From NCBI GenBank assembly GCA_965601485.1, contig OZ271846.1:62001-126000 (forward strand): a DNA stretch of 64,000 nt, given 5' to 3'. Every line of letters starts with the position of its first letter. The stretch's first letter is position 1. The notes beneath the pieces were generated by a model. That model saw only the letters and a list, made by a program, of their open reading frames with translations. It was not told the DNA's origin and did no database searches. Of this stretch, positions 19,379-27,294 are shown piece by piece. The position numbers and the translations under genes were made by a program. This stretch comes from Methylotenera_A aquatica (lineage in GTDB: Bacteria > Pseudomonadota > Gammaproteobacteria > Burkholderiales > Methylophilaceae).

Positions 19379-19801
19379 TTATTTAGCTACTTGTCTTTCA
19401 CGCATCTCGTCTAGCGTTTTGCAGTCAATGCACAATGTCGCAGTAGGGCGTGCTTCAAGGCGTTTTAAGCCGATTTCTACACCACAACCTTCGCAGTAGC
19501 CATATTCATTGGCATCAATGTTGCGTAATGTTTCATCAATTTTCTTGATAAGTTTACGTTCGCGGTCGCGGTTACGCAATTCTAAAGCCATGTCAGATTC
19601 TTGGCTAGCACGGTCGTTAGGGTCAGCAAACATCGTGACTTCGTCTTGCATGGTGTGCACAGTCTTGTCGATGTCGTGGCTTAAATCCGATTTCCAGCTG
19701 TTTAAAATGCCGCGGAAATGATTGAGTTGATTTTTGTTCATGTATTCCTCATCAGGTTTTGGCTGATAAGGGGTGAATGTTTTAGTAAGGGTTTCTGCCA
19801 T
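19379..19801 (-). CDS. dksA: RNA polymerase-binding transcription factor DksA
   Basis: Secondary-channel regulator that acts with ppGpp on stable RNA and biosynthetic promoters. The protein has the coiled-coil tip DPNDRASQESD with Asp60 and Asp63 in place of the essential E. coli tip aspartates, followed by LELRNRDRERKLIKKID. The four-Cys zinc finger is Cys103, Cys106, Cys123 and Cys126 (CEGCG and CIDC). Length 140 residues against 151 in E. coli. It lies downstream of folD on the same strand with a 128-base gap, so it may have its own promoter. Confidence 0.96.
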   Translation of the reverse strand: MAETLTKTFTPYQPKPDEEYMNKNQLNHFRGILNSWKSDLSHDIDKTVHTMQDEVTMFADPNDRASQESDMALELRNRDRERKLIKKIDETLRNIDANEYGYCEGCGVEIGLKRLEARPTATLCIDCKTLDEMRERQVAK

Positions 19802-19929
19802 GGTTTAATCCAACAATTATCCTGCTACTTTTATAATAAAATCAGTTACTTAAAAAAACTAAGACGCCAAAATTCCAAATTTTCAATCGCGCGAGTGTAC
19901 ACCTAATGCGCCAACTATGCAAAGCAGTA

Positions 19930-20790
19930 TTAATCGGCGTGTTCGCTTAATTCTAAGGCCAATAAGGTATTTTCCATCAGTGTTGCTACTGTCATAGGTC
20001 CTACGCCACCTGGTACAGGTGTAATGTAAGCCGCGCGCTCTTTGGCGATATCAAATTCAACATCACCCGTAATTTTGCCGTCGGGCAAGCGATTAATACC
20101 AATATCGATAACAATAGCACCTTCCTTAATCCATTCGCCCTTGATAAGACCATATTTTCCAACGGCTGACACCAATAAATCCGCTTTCTTAATATGGCCA
20201 GCTAAGTCTTTGGTATGACGATGGCAGCTAGTGGTGGTACATCCTGCCAATAAAAGTTCTAATGCCATAGGGCGACCTACGTGGTTGGATACACCGACAA
20301 TTACGGCGTCTAAACCCATCAGCTCAATATGATAGGCTTCCAGTAGCTTAATCACACCAAAAGGCGTACATGATCGCAAGGCTGGCTGACGCACCGCCAA
20401 CTTACCAATATTATAGGGATGAAATCCATCTACATCTTTTCGCGGGTTGATGCGCTCAATAAGCAAGTCTTCATCAATATGGCTGGGCAATGGTGATTGC
20501 ACCAATATACCGTCAATTGTTGAATCGGCATTTAAAGTGTCAATTAAGTTAAACAACTCTACTTGAGAAGTGCTGGTCGGTAAATCATACGCAACAGACT
20601 TAATACCTACTTTTTCGCAAGCCAATCGTTTGTTGCGCACATAAATAGACGATGCCGGGTCTGCACCAATTAATACAACAGCAAGGCAGGGTGCGCGTTT
20701 TCCTGCATGAATGCGTGCCGTCACTTTTGCCTGAATGCTTTTTAATAAATCCTCTGCAATTGCTTTACCATTGATAATTTGTGCTGTCAT
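19930..20790 (-). CDS. folD: Bifunctional methylenetetrahydrofolate dehydrogenase/cyclohydrolase
   Basis: NADP-dependent enzyme interconverting 5,10-methylene-, methenyl- and 10-formyl-tetrahydrofolate. Motifs: SIYVRNKRLACEKVG with Tyr50 and catalytic Lys54, DGILVQSPLPSHID, ...PRKDVDGFHPYNIGKL, and the nucleotide-binding stretch VIVGVSNHVGRPMALELL (the family usually has VVGRSxIVGxP; here Arg is replaced by Val-Ser). The C-terminal PVPGGVGPMTVATLMENT is diagnostic. Length 286 residues, normal. It is relevant to C1 metabolism in general, but is housekeeping and does not by itself indicate methylotrophy. Confidence 0.97.
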   Translation of the reverse strand: MTAQIINGKAIAEDLLKSIQAKVTARIHAGKRAPCLAVVLIGADPASSIYVRNKRLACEKVGIKSVAYDLPTSTSQVELFNLIDTLNADSTIDGILVQSPLPSHIDEDLLIERINPRKDVDGFHPYNIGKLAVRQPALRSCTPFGVIKLLEAYHIELMGLDAVIVGVSNHVGRPMALELLLAGCTTTSCHRHTKDLAGHIKKADLLVSAVGKYGLIKGEWIKEGAIVIDIGINRLPDGKITGDVEFDIAKERAAYITPVPGGVGPMTVATLMENTLLALELSEHAD

Positions 20791-20882
20791 ACGGGTAATT
20801 TGAACAATTATTAAAAATAATCCAACATTTTAACATATTAGAATTGACCAAAAGGCTGTATTGCGCTATATTTCTGCCTCTT

Positions 20883-20959
20883 CGGCGTGTAGCGTAGCCT
20901 GGTAGCGCGCCTGCTTTGGGAGCAGGATGTCGGGAGTTCGAATCTCTCCACGCCGACCA
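20883..20959 (+). tRNA. tRNA-Pro (anticodon TGG)
   Basis: A 77-base cloverleaf: acceptor CGGCGTG pairs with CACGCCG, discriminator A and encoded CCA. The anticodon arm CCTGC-TTTGGGA-GCAGG places TGG in the loop. The T-arm has GTTCGAAT. First of three tRNA genes on the plus strand. Confidence 0.96.
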
Positions 20960-21024
20960 GTTTTTTGGTCTTATAACCAGTGGTCTTGTCATTAAATTAG
21001 ACTTTTATCAAACGTGTAACTCAT

Positions 21025-21101
21025 CTGCCCGTAGCTCAACCGGATAGAGCACCAGCCTTCTAAGCTGGGGGTTACAGGTTCGATTCCTGTCGGGCAGGCC
21101 A
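21025..21101 (+). tRNA. tRNA-Arg (anticodon TCT)
   Basis: A 77-base cloverleaf: acceptor CTGCCCG pairs with CGGGCAG, discriminator G and encoded CCA. The anticodon arm CCAGC-CTTCTAA-GCTGG places TCT in the loop; T-arm ACAGG-TTCGATT-CCTGT. Confidence 0.96.
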
Positions 21102-21149
21102 AATCTGTTTGTAGTTTTAATACTTCGTTTTATACGTTTTGTTTCAATG

Positions 21150-21225
21150 GTGGCTGTAGCTCAGTTGGTAGAGTCCAGGATTGTGATTCCTGTTGTCGTG
21201 GGTTCGAGCCCCATCAGCCACCCCA
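21150..21225 (+). tRNA. tRNA-His (anticodon GTG)
   Basis: Acceptor GTGGCTG pairs with CAGCCAC, discriminator C and encoded CCA; the preceding base (21149) is G, the usual -1 G of tRNA-His. The anticodon arm CAGGA-TTGTGAT-TCCTG places GTG in the loop. The integrase remnant beginning 98 bases downstream suggests that its 3' end served as an attachment site. Confidence 0.96.
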
Positions 21226-21271
21226 ACTTTCCACAATAAATTCAACGAGTTGAATTCCTTCGCTTTCAGCG

Positions 21272-21283
21272 CCTGGACTCTAC
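21272..21283 (-). repeat. 12-bp inverted copy of the tRNA-His D/anticodon segment
   Basis: cctggactctac is the exact reverse complement of gtagagtccagg at 21168-21179 inside tRNA-His. It is found 46 bases after the tRNA end, just before the integrase remnant. It may be a relic of the integrated element's junction. A short repeated TTGTCCCA (21294 region and 21304 region) lies next to it. Confidence 0.55.
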
Positions 21284-21323
21284 ATTAGTCTTTTGTCCCA
21301 TTCTTGTCCCAATTGAAGAAGAT

Positions 21324-21497
21324 ATGGCTACATTTAGAAAGCATTCTAACGAATGGCAAGTTAGAGTTAGACGTAAAGGCTATTCAGAAGTGACTAAAAC
21401 ATTTACAACACGTTCAGAAGCTTCCGCTTGGGCTAGAGTTATTGAGTCTGACATGGATAAAGGTGTTTTTGTAAATCGTTCAGACGCGAGGGTGTAA
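21324..21497 (+). pseudogene. Tyrosine recombinase (integrase) N-terminal remnant
   Basis: The 57-codon frame begins MATFRKHSNEWQVRVRRKG and continues with TKTFTTRSEASAWARVIESD, the pattern of the arm-type DNA-binding N-terminal domain of phage and island integrases. It ends at a TAA after about 57 residues, with no core-binding or catalytic domain (no R-HxxR-Y) in any frame downstream. Its place directly after tRNA-His and in the same direction is typical of an element integrated at a tRNA 3' end. I read it as the stub left when that element was lost. Confidence 0.75.
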
Positions 21498-21731
21498 ATA
21501 ATTTTTTTAAAAGGTCTGGTAAATAAAAAAAATACTCCTCATAGCATTTGTGCTTGTTTTAATTCTCTTTTACTTACGCAACAGAAGAAAATGAACTTAA
21601 TGTACCTTCCTGAAAATATGCAATGTCAGACTGTTAAAGAGAGTCAAGCTAAGGATGCTGTGCAGTAGAGATTAATCATGTATTTTATAATTCTTTACTT
21701 ATAGTGAACCTCACATATCTATCAACCTGTC

Positions 21732-21878
21732 ATGCTCATTGAGCTACTCAATAACAATGGCAAAAGAAAGGTTGCTGACATAGCAAAAGCCTTTATTAAT
21801 CGAGACCCAATGCGTAAGTTCATCTATCAGAGTGGGCGGCAACCACGCGGCACAAAGAAGATGCTTGAAAGAATTTAA
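21732..21878 (+). pseudogene. Fragment of an unidentified mobile-element gene
   Basis: A 48-codon frame beginning MLIELLNNNGKRKVADIAKAF, with later residues RDPMRKFIYQ and a basic end. The pattern vaguely resembles the N-terminus of helicase or restriction-type proteins from islands, but I cannot name the family. It has no ribosome site. Between 21498 and 21731, and after it to 21940, the DNA is AT-rich with scattered stop codons and I see nothing else in it. Confidence 0.35.
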
Positions 21879-21940
21879 AATTAATTAATGAATATTTCCG
21901 TTAATATAACCTTCATCAAATTTTTTAGACAATTAGTACT

Positions 21941-22693
21941 ATGACCAAGACAATACGTAGCCGCACACAAAAATACTTTGGACATTTTTTTCGACGAGGT
22001 ATTGCAAAGTTTGGGGGGATATTCTTCACATATCATCCAGATTCTCATAACACGTTTGATGCCCACCCGGAATTTGAAAGATTATTCCCTAAATTTATTG
22101 CTCACAACCAGCGAAACAATGCGGGTGATATAACACGTTTGTGGTGCTTGTTGCTTAATATTAAACAGGTGGTAAGCGAGAAGATTGAAGGTGATTTCGC
22201 GGAACTTGGCGTTTGGCGAGGAAATACCGCTGCTGTTCTTGCTGACTTTGCTATTAACGATGGACGTGATGTTTTTCTCTTTGACACTTACTCAGGATTT
22301 TCTGAATCTGATTTGACTGAAATTGATGCCGATAAAACCGCCATGTTCGATAACACCTCCATTGAGATGGTTAGTAAAACGGTTGGTTTTAATGACAGTC
22401 GGTGTCATTATATTGAGGGTTTATTTCCAGAATCAATAACAGTCGAAGTTGAGGAAAAGACTTATGCTGTTGTAAGTTTAGATTGTGATTTATATAAGCC
22501 AATGAAGGCTGGTTTGGATTTCTTTTATCCACGAATGTCTATAGGAGGGATTTTTTTTATTCATGACTATTCCAGTCAATTTTGGAATGGTGCAAAAGCT
22601 GCCGTTGATGAGTTTTGTGCAAAAACAGGTGAATATGTTGTTCTTATGCCAGACAAGAGCGGGAGTGCGTTCTTAAGGAAAACTAAATTTTAG
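21941..22693 (+). CDS. TylF/MycF-family methyltransferase
   Basis: Class I SAM-dependent methyltransferase similar to macrocin O-methyltransferase (TylF), a family that often methylates sugars in antibiotics or polysaccharides. The SAM-binding motif is GDFAELGVWRGNTAAVLADFA (about residues 84-104); the metal/catalytic region is SLDCDLYKPMKAGLDFFYPRM and GGIFFIHDYSS. Length 250 residues, normal. It lies between the integrase scar and the polysaccharide genes, 349 bases before the latter, so it may act on the exopolysaccharide or may be cargo left by the lost element. The base composition is AT-rich like the scar. Confidence 0.78.
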   Translation: MTKTIRSRTQKYFGHFFRRGIAKFGGIFFTYHPDSHNTFDAHPEFERLFPKFIAHNQRNNAGDITRLWCLLLNIKQVVSEKIEGDFAELGVWRGNTAAVLADFAINDGRDVFLFDTYSGFSESDLTEIDADKTAMFDNTSIEMVSKTVGFNDSRCHYIEGLFPESITVEVEEKTYAVVSLDCDLYKPMKAGLDFFYPRMSIGGIFFIHDYSSQFWNGAKAAVDEFCAKTGEYVVLMPDKSGSAFLRKTKF

Positions 22694-23042
22694 TTTTTGT
22701 ATGCCCAGAAGTAGAAACCTCAGCGATGCTTTTAACGGGTCTTGGCGTGGAAGGATTTATGGTTTCGTCGTAATAAAGCAAAAGCTGCTTAAAACAGCCA
22801 GTAATATATTAACCAGCTTCGACCGCTGGCCAATCCCAGCTCAGAAAAAAGTCAGATGATATTCTAAGCAAGGTAGAATTTGCAACATCTTATGACGGCA
22901 CTAAGCCTATATAAAGCGATATATTTCAGATAAATAGTTGTTGACTAATATAGTTTTATAATACAAAAAATAGTACGAAGTCTGATAAAATACAGATTGG
23001 TAATTTTATGTTTTTATAATGAAAATTTATTCGGGAAAGTAA
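22694..23042. promoter_or_regulatory. Non-coding region likely holding the exopolysaccharide operon promoter
   Basis: No gene is seen. The 3' half is strongly AT-rich with a perfect TATAAT at 22957-22962 and a TTGACT at 22941-22946, but the spacing of these two (10 bases) is too short for them to act together. The operon promoter is probably here, yet I cannot define it. No ops-like element is present, unlike the second polysaccharide operon. Confidence 0.35.
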
Positions 23043-23852
23043 TTGATAGATTTACATTGTCATATATTGCCTTCTATTGATGACGGCTCTGATTCGCTTG
23101 AGACTTCGCTGAAAATGGCCGAATTGGCGGTGGCAGACGGTATTGAATTAATTGCATGTACTCCGCACATCCTTCCAGGAAAATACGATAATAGTGTGGT
23201 CGGGATTGAACATGCATTTCAGTCGTTTAAGGAGGAGTTAGGTAAAAACAACATCCCTCTAAATTTAACTTACGCATCAGAAACGCATGTTATGCCCAAT
23301 CTGCTGCAAAAATTACGTGAAAGAACTGTGCCTACCTTTAATCAGGGGCGGTATTTTTTACTGGAGTTTCCCCATCATTGTGGGCTACCCCATTTGGAAA
23401 GCTTAGTGTTTAATTTGTTGGCGGCGGGCTACGTGCCAGTCATCGCCCACCCCGAGCGTCTGCGCTGGATTAATCAAGGCTATGAGATGTTTAAGCGCTT
23501 GGTAGGAAATGGCGCATGGATGCAGGTCACAGCAGGTAGTTTAACAGGTAGATTTGACAAGTCTGCCAAATATTGGGCAGATCGCTTGCTGGATGAGGGT
23601 TTGGTTCACATCTTGGCAACGGATGCGCATGGCCTAAAAAATAGGGCACCCCGACTCTATGAAGGGTTTGCAGCAGCAGAGAAACGCTTGGGAACTTCTG
23701 AAGCAATCCAGCTAGTGAAAGTGAGACCACAAGCGATTCTTGATAATACATCGCCTGAATTAGTTTTACCGGTCTCTTTTTTATCCAATACAGCTGGAAA
23801 AGCTAAAGGCAAGCCTTCAATTTTTTCTAGAATTTTCAGTAAATTGAGTTGA
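23043..23852 (+). CDS. PHP-type tyrosine-protein phosphatase (CpsB/CapC/YwqE family)
   Basis: Metal-dependent phosphatase of the PHP superfamily; relatives such as CpsB and YwqE dephosphorylate the polysaccharide BY-kinase. Metal-binding motifs are visible in order: IDLHCHILPSIDDG (His5, His7), CTPHILPG, ASETHV, VIAHPERLRW and LATDAHGLKNR. Length 269 residues, slightly longer than CpsB. The start is TTG at 23043 with GGAAAG upstream; no ATG is available near the first motif. It precedes the OPX and BY-kinase genes, its likely substrate. Confidence 0.9.
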   Translation: MIDLHCHILPSIDDGSDSLETSLKMAELAVADGIELIACTPHILPGKYDNSVVGIEHAFQSFKEELGKNNIPLNLTYASETHVMPNLLQKLRERTVPTFNQGRYFLLEFPHHCGLPHLESLVFNLLAAGYVPVIAHPERLRWINQGYEMFKRLVGNGAWMQVTAGSLTGRFDKSAKYWADRLLDEGLVHILATDAHGLKNRAPRLYEGFAAAEKRLGTSEAIQLVKVRPQAILDNTSPELVLPVSFLSNTAGKAKGKPSIFSRIFSKLS

Positions 23853-23906
23853 TATCAAAAGTTAAGTCAGCAAGGCTTTTGGCACATGAAATAAAGGGTG
23901 GTTAAA

Positions 23907-24926
23907 ATGAAGTTTACATTCGTTTGGTCAGTTAACAGCATGCTATGTGCGATGGCAATTCTTTTTTTATCACTTGCCCTTGCGCAACCAACAAGCGCGG
24001 CAGAAGCCATTATCAGTGAGGATGTAAAGCTAGGGGTGAATAACCCAAATAGCAATCAAACGGCTGCTGTCGCGGATAACAATATAAATTTTGATGACTA
24101 TTTGATTGGCCCCTCTAACCTCTTAGACATTAAAGTGACCCAAGATCCTAATCTATCCCGAACCTTACGAGTCGATGCGCGGGGAGAGATCACTCTGCCC
24201 TTGTTGGGGGTGTTGCATGCGGAGGGGTTGACACCAAAAGAGCTGGAGCAAAAAATCGCCATGGGTCTGCAGAAAAACTACATTAAAAATCCGGACGTCA
24301 TCGTATTCGTACGTGAATATACCAATCTTAAGATCAACATCCAGGGGCAGGTTTCAAGGCCTGGTATCTATAACATGTTGGGGAAACCGACGTTGTTAGA
24401 AAGCATATCTATGGCAGGTGGGCTTACTGAAAAAGCAAATGCGGCCAGTATTAAGATCGTTCGTGCGCAATCGAATAAGTCCGAGCAAACGAATGTGGTA
24501 ACAGATATTTATGACTATGAGGCGATAAAAAGTGCAACGGTTTCAGACCCCGCTGTCGCCAACGGCGATATCATTTTTGTTAACGAAGCAGTCCCTATTA
24601 TTGTCGAAGGTGCTGTCCTAAAACCCGGCGTGATTTACCCCAAGCCAAATTCGACACTTCTGCAAATTATTTCGCTGGCGGGTGGTTTAAGAGAGTTAGG
24701 CGATAGTACCAAGATTTTAGTTTACAGTCCCGAGACCAAGACCGGTCGAGATTCAAGGGTGTTCAATATCGAACGCATACGAGAAGGCAAGGACCCTGAC
24801 CCGCAATTAATTGCGGGCAATGTGGTGGTGGTAGAAGAGTCTGGCGTTCGTGCACTGACACACGGCATTGGTCGTTTCTTTAATAGTATACTCAGATTTG
24901 GCGTATTGCCGAATCCAATTCAATAA
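23907..24926 (+). CDS. Polysaccharide export outer membrane protein (Wza-like, OPX)
   Basis: Secretin-like exporter subunit of the Wza/OPX family. A signal peptide ends near ...LALAQPTSAAEA; the Poly_export domain begins near NFDDYLIGPSNLLDIKV (about residue 65), followed by SLBB-type repeats (IQGQVSRPGIYNM... and VEGAVLKPGVIYPKP...). Length 339 residues from ATG 23907; GTG at 23898 would add three residues. AAAGGG lies upstream of the ATG. No clear lipobox Cys is seen, so membrane insertion may differ from Wza. It works with the Wzz/BY-kinase downstream. Confidence 0.9.
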   Translation: MKFTFVWSVNSMLCAMAILFLSLALAQPTSAAEAIISEDVKLGVNNPNSNQTAAVADNNINFDDYLIGPSNLLDIKVTQDPNLSRTLRVDARGEITLPLLGVLHAEGLTPKELEQKIAMGLQKNYIKNPDVIVFVREYTNLKINIQGQVSRPGIYNMLGKPTLLESISMAGGLTEKANAASIKIVRAQSNKSEQTNVVTDIYDYEAIKSATVSDPAVANGDIIFVNEAVPIIVEGAVLKPGVIYPKPNSTLLQIISLAGGLRELGDSTKILVYSPETKTGRDSRVFNIERIREGKDPDPQLIAGNVVVVEESGVRALTHGIGRFFNSILRFGVLPNPIQ

Positions 24927-24961
24927 TGTCGTCGATATTTATTTAAATAGAATGTTTTAAT

Positions 24962-27280
24962 ATGGCCAATGCAAAATCGGCGGACGATTTTCCGCTTTCT
25001 AATGCACATGGGGTGCAGAATGAAAAGCAAAATTCATTCGCAGTCAGTACCTACATCAACCCGGAGAGTTATCTTCCCCAAAGCGAAGATGCCATAAATT
25101 TGCGTGAATACTGGCACGTAATTGCCAAGCGCAAATGGACGGTGATCAGTCTGCTCTCAATGGTAATCCTAGTAACCCTTGTGGCAACGCTGTTAACAAC
25201 ACCAATTTATCGCGGAACTATCTTAATACAAATTGAGCGAGAAGCGGCCAAGGTTGTAGATTTTAAAGACGTGGAAGCCAATGACTCTTCAGGTACTGAT
25301 TTTTACCAGACACAATACGAATTGTTAAAAAGTAAGTCACTCGCCATGAGGGTGGTAGATCAATTAGGCCTAGATCGATTAAAGCAATCTCAGCCAAAGA
25401 AAGATCAAGGCATTGCTGAATGGTTGGCCAAACTTCAAGGCGGTGGCGATGTCGTGAGGTCAACCCCTAATAATTTAAATCCAAGTAATACTAATCCAGT
25501 TAATGCGAATCCAAGCGATGCGCTAAGGTCAAATCAAGCCAGTGCATTGCTATCGTCGCTCACTGTGGAGCCGGTAAGGAACTCACGTTTGGTCAAGGTG
25601 AGTTTTGATAGTCCGCAACCTGAGATGGCTGCAAAGGTTGCAAATGCAATTGCGCAGAATTTTATTAGTGTAAATATGGAGCGTCGATTTGATGCAAACT
25701 CCTATGCAAAAACATTTTTAGAAGAGCGTATCGCACAGGTAAAAGCCAAGTTAGAAAGTGCAGAAAAAGCCATGCTGGAGTATGCCAGAGACAATGAAAT
25801 CTACAGTCTTGGTAAAGAAGGCGGCACCACAGCATCGCGTGACGTAGAAGACTTTAGTATTGCCTTAAATGCTGCTCAGCAAGAGCGCATCAAGGCCGAG
25901 TCGCTTTACCGTCAGCTCATGACCACCTATGCAGGTGAGTTACCACAAGTACTCGAAAGCCCGATCATACAAAGTTTGCGTGAAAGCAAGGTTAAGTTGG
26001 AATCGGAGTATCAGGATAAACTCAGTACATTTCAACCGAACTATCCTTCGATGTTAGAGCTTGCCGCTAGAATCGAGCAGATCAATGTGCAGATCAACAA
26101 AGAACGAAAAGTAGTGGCCAGTTCGATTAAGGCGACCTACGAGGCCGCTAAAGCAAATGAAGATTTAATTAAAGAAAAATTCAACCTCAGTAAAAATAAA
26201 ATGTTAGACGAGCAGTCGCTAGGCATCCAATACAACATCCTCAAGCGAGAGTCAGATACCAATCGCGAGTTATATGATGGCCTATTACAGCGCTTAAAGG
26301 AGGTTGGCGTAACCGGCGGCGTTGGCACTAATAATATCTCCGTCGTCGATCAAGCCGAAGTGCCCAAGTCAAAATTTAAACCAAACTTGGGTAAAAATCT
26401 GTTAATTGCATTGCTCATCGGTTTAGTCGCCGGCATCGGTCTGGCTTTCTTATTCGAGCATTTAGACGATACGTTCAAGCAAGCAATCACCGTTGAAACA
26501 GAATTAGGGTTGTCAGTCATCGGACTGATTCCAGATGCGGTGGAAATGCGTGAGGGTGGCAACATCATTCAATTGTCTGTTAATAATTCACGTGCGGGCA
26601 TTGTAGAGGCCTATCGTTCCGTCAGAACCGCATTACAGTTATCAGGCGAAGATGGCGCACCTCGTGTGATGGCGTTGACCAGTGCGGAAAAGGGGGAGGC
26701 TAAAACAACCAGTTCGGTTGCAATCGGCACTCAATTCGCCCAGTTTGGCAGCAAGGTGCTGATTATTGACGCCGACTTGCGCAATCCCTCCCTGCATAAG
26801 GTAATCGGCGGCGATAACTTAAATGGGCTCACCAATATACTGACGGGCGGGGAGAGTCCTGCCAAGTTAACCCGTAGCACGGCAGTGTCAAATCTCTATT
26901 ACCTGCCCTCAGGTCCACTACCCCCTAACCCATCCGAGCTTTTATCTTCCAAAAAGATGTTGCAATTACTCGAACTCGCCCGAGAAAAATTTGATTACGT
27001 CATTATTGATGGCCCGCCAATCCTCGGCTTGGCTGATGTTTTGGTGATTGCTAACTTAGTCGATTCCTTAATCTTAGCCATTCATGCGGGCACCACGCGT
27101 CGCGCGACCGTGCAAGCCGCCTTAAAGCGTTTGCAAGCAGTAAGGGTACGGCCACTCGGGGTGATTCTAACTCGCATGCGTCACGGCATCCACGGTTACG
27201 GATACAAATATGATTATTACTATTCCTATGGCGACGGCGACCAAGCGCAATCGAAACCTGATACATTAGCAAGTAAATGA
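24962..27280 (+). CDS. Wzz-domain chain length regulator with C-terminal BY-kinase (Wzc type)
   Basis: Inner-membrane co-polymerase and tyrosine autokinase. Two membrane spans (about 57-80 and 476-500) bracket a periplasmic Wzz region with a long coiled coil. The cytoplasmic kinase has a Walker A-like TSAEKGEAKTT (about 573-583), Walker A' VLIIDADLRNPSLHK (about 599) and Walker B YVIIDGPPILGLADVLV (about 678). The C-terminus is a tyrosine cluster YGYKYDYYYSYG (about 746-757), the expected autophosphorylation tail. The P-loop has Ala where a Gly normally precedes the Lys. The preceding PHP phosphatase gene would oppose it. Length 772 residues, within the family range. Confidence 0.92.
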   Translation: MANAKSADDFPLSNAHGVQNEKQNSFAVSTYINPESYLPQSEDAINLREYWHVIAKRKWTVISLLSMVILVTLVATLLTTPIYRGTILIQIEREAAKVVDFKDVEANDSSGTDFYQTQYELLKSKSLAMRVVDQLGLDRLKQSQPKKDQGIAEWLAKLQGGGDVVRSTPNNLNPSNTNPVNANPSDALRSNQASALLSSLTVEPVRNSRLVKVSFDSPQPEMAAKVANAIAQNFISVNMERRFDANSYAKTFLEERIAQVKAKLESAEKAMLEYARDNEIYSLGKEGGTTASRDVEDFSIALNAAQQERIKAESLYRQLMTTYAGELPQVLESPIIQSLRESKVKLESEYQDKLSTFQPNYPSMLELAARIEQINVQINKERKVVASSIKATYEAAKANEDLIKEKFNLSKNKMLDEQSLGIQYNILKRESDTNRELYDGLLQRLKEVGVTGGVGTNNISVVDQAEVPKSKFKPNLGKNLLIALLIGLVAGIGLAFLFEHLDDTFKQAITVETELGLSVIGLIPDAVEMREGGNIIQLSVNNSRAGIVEAYRSVRTALQLSGEDGAPRVMALTSAEKGEAKTTSSVAIGTQFAQFGSKVLIIDADLRNPSLHKVIGGDNLNGLTNILTGGESPAKLTRSTAVSNLYYLPSGPLPPNPSELLSSKKMLQLLELAREKFDYVIIDGPPILGLADVLVIANLVDSLILAIHAGTTRRATVQAALKRLQAVRVRPLGVILTRMRHGIHGYGYKYDYYYSYGDGDQAQSKPDTLASK

Positions 27281-27294
27281 GGATTGGCGAGTAA

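Noticed and set aside
20765..20992. Minus-strand frame over the tRNA-Pro
   Set aside because: It runs through the tRNA and translates the tRNA sequence; a well-known false-positive type.
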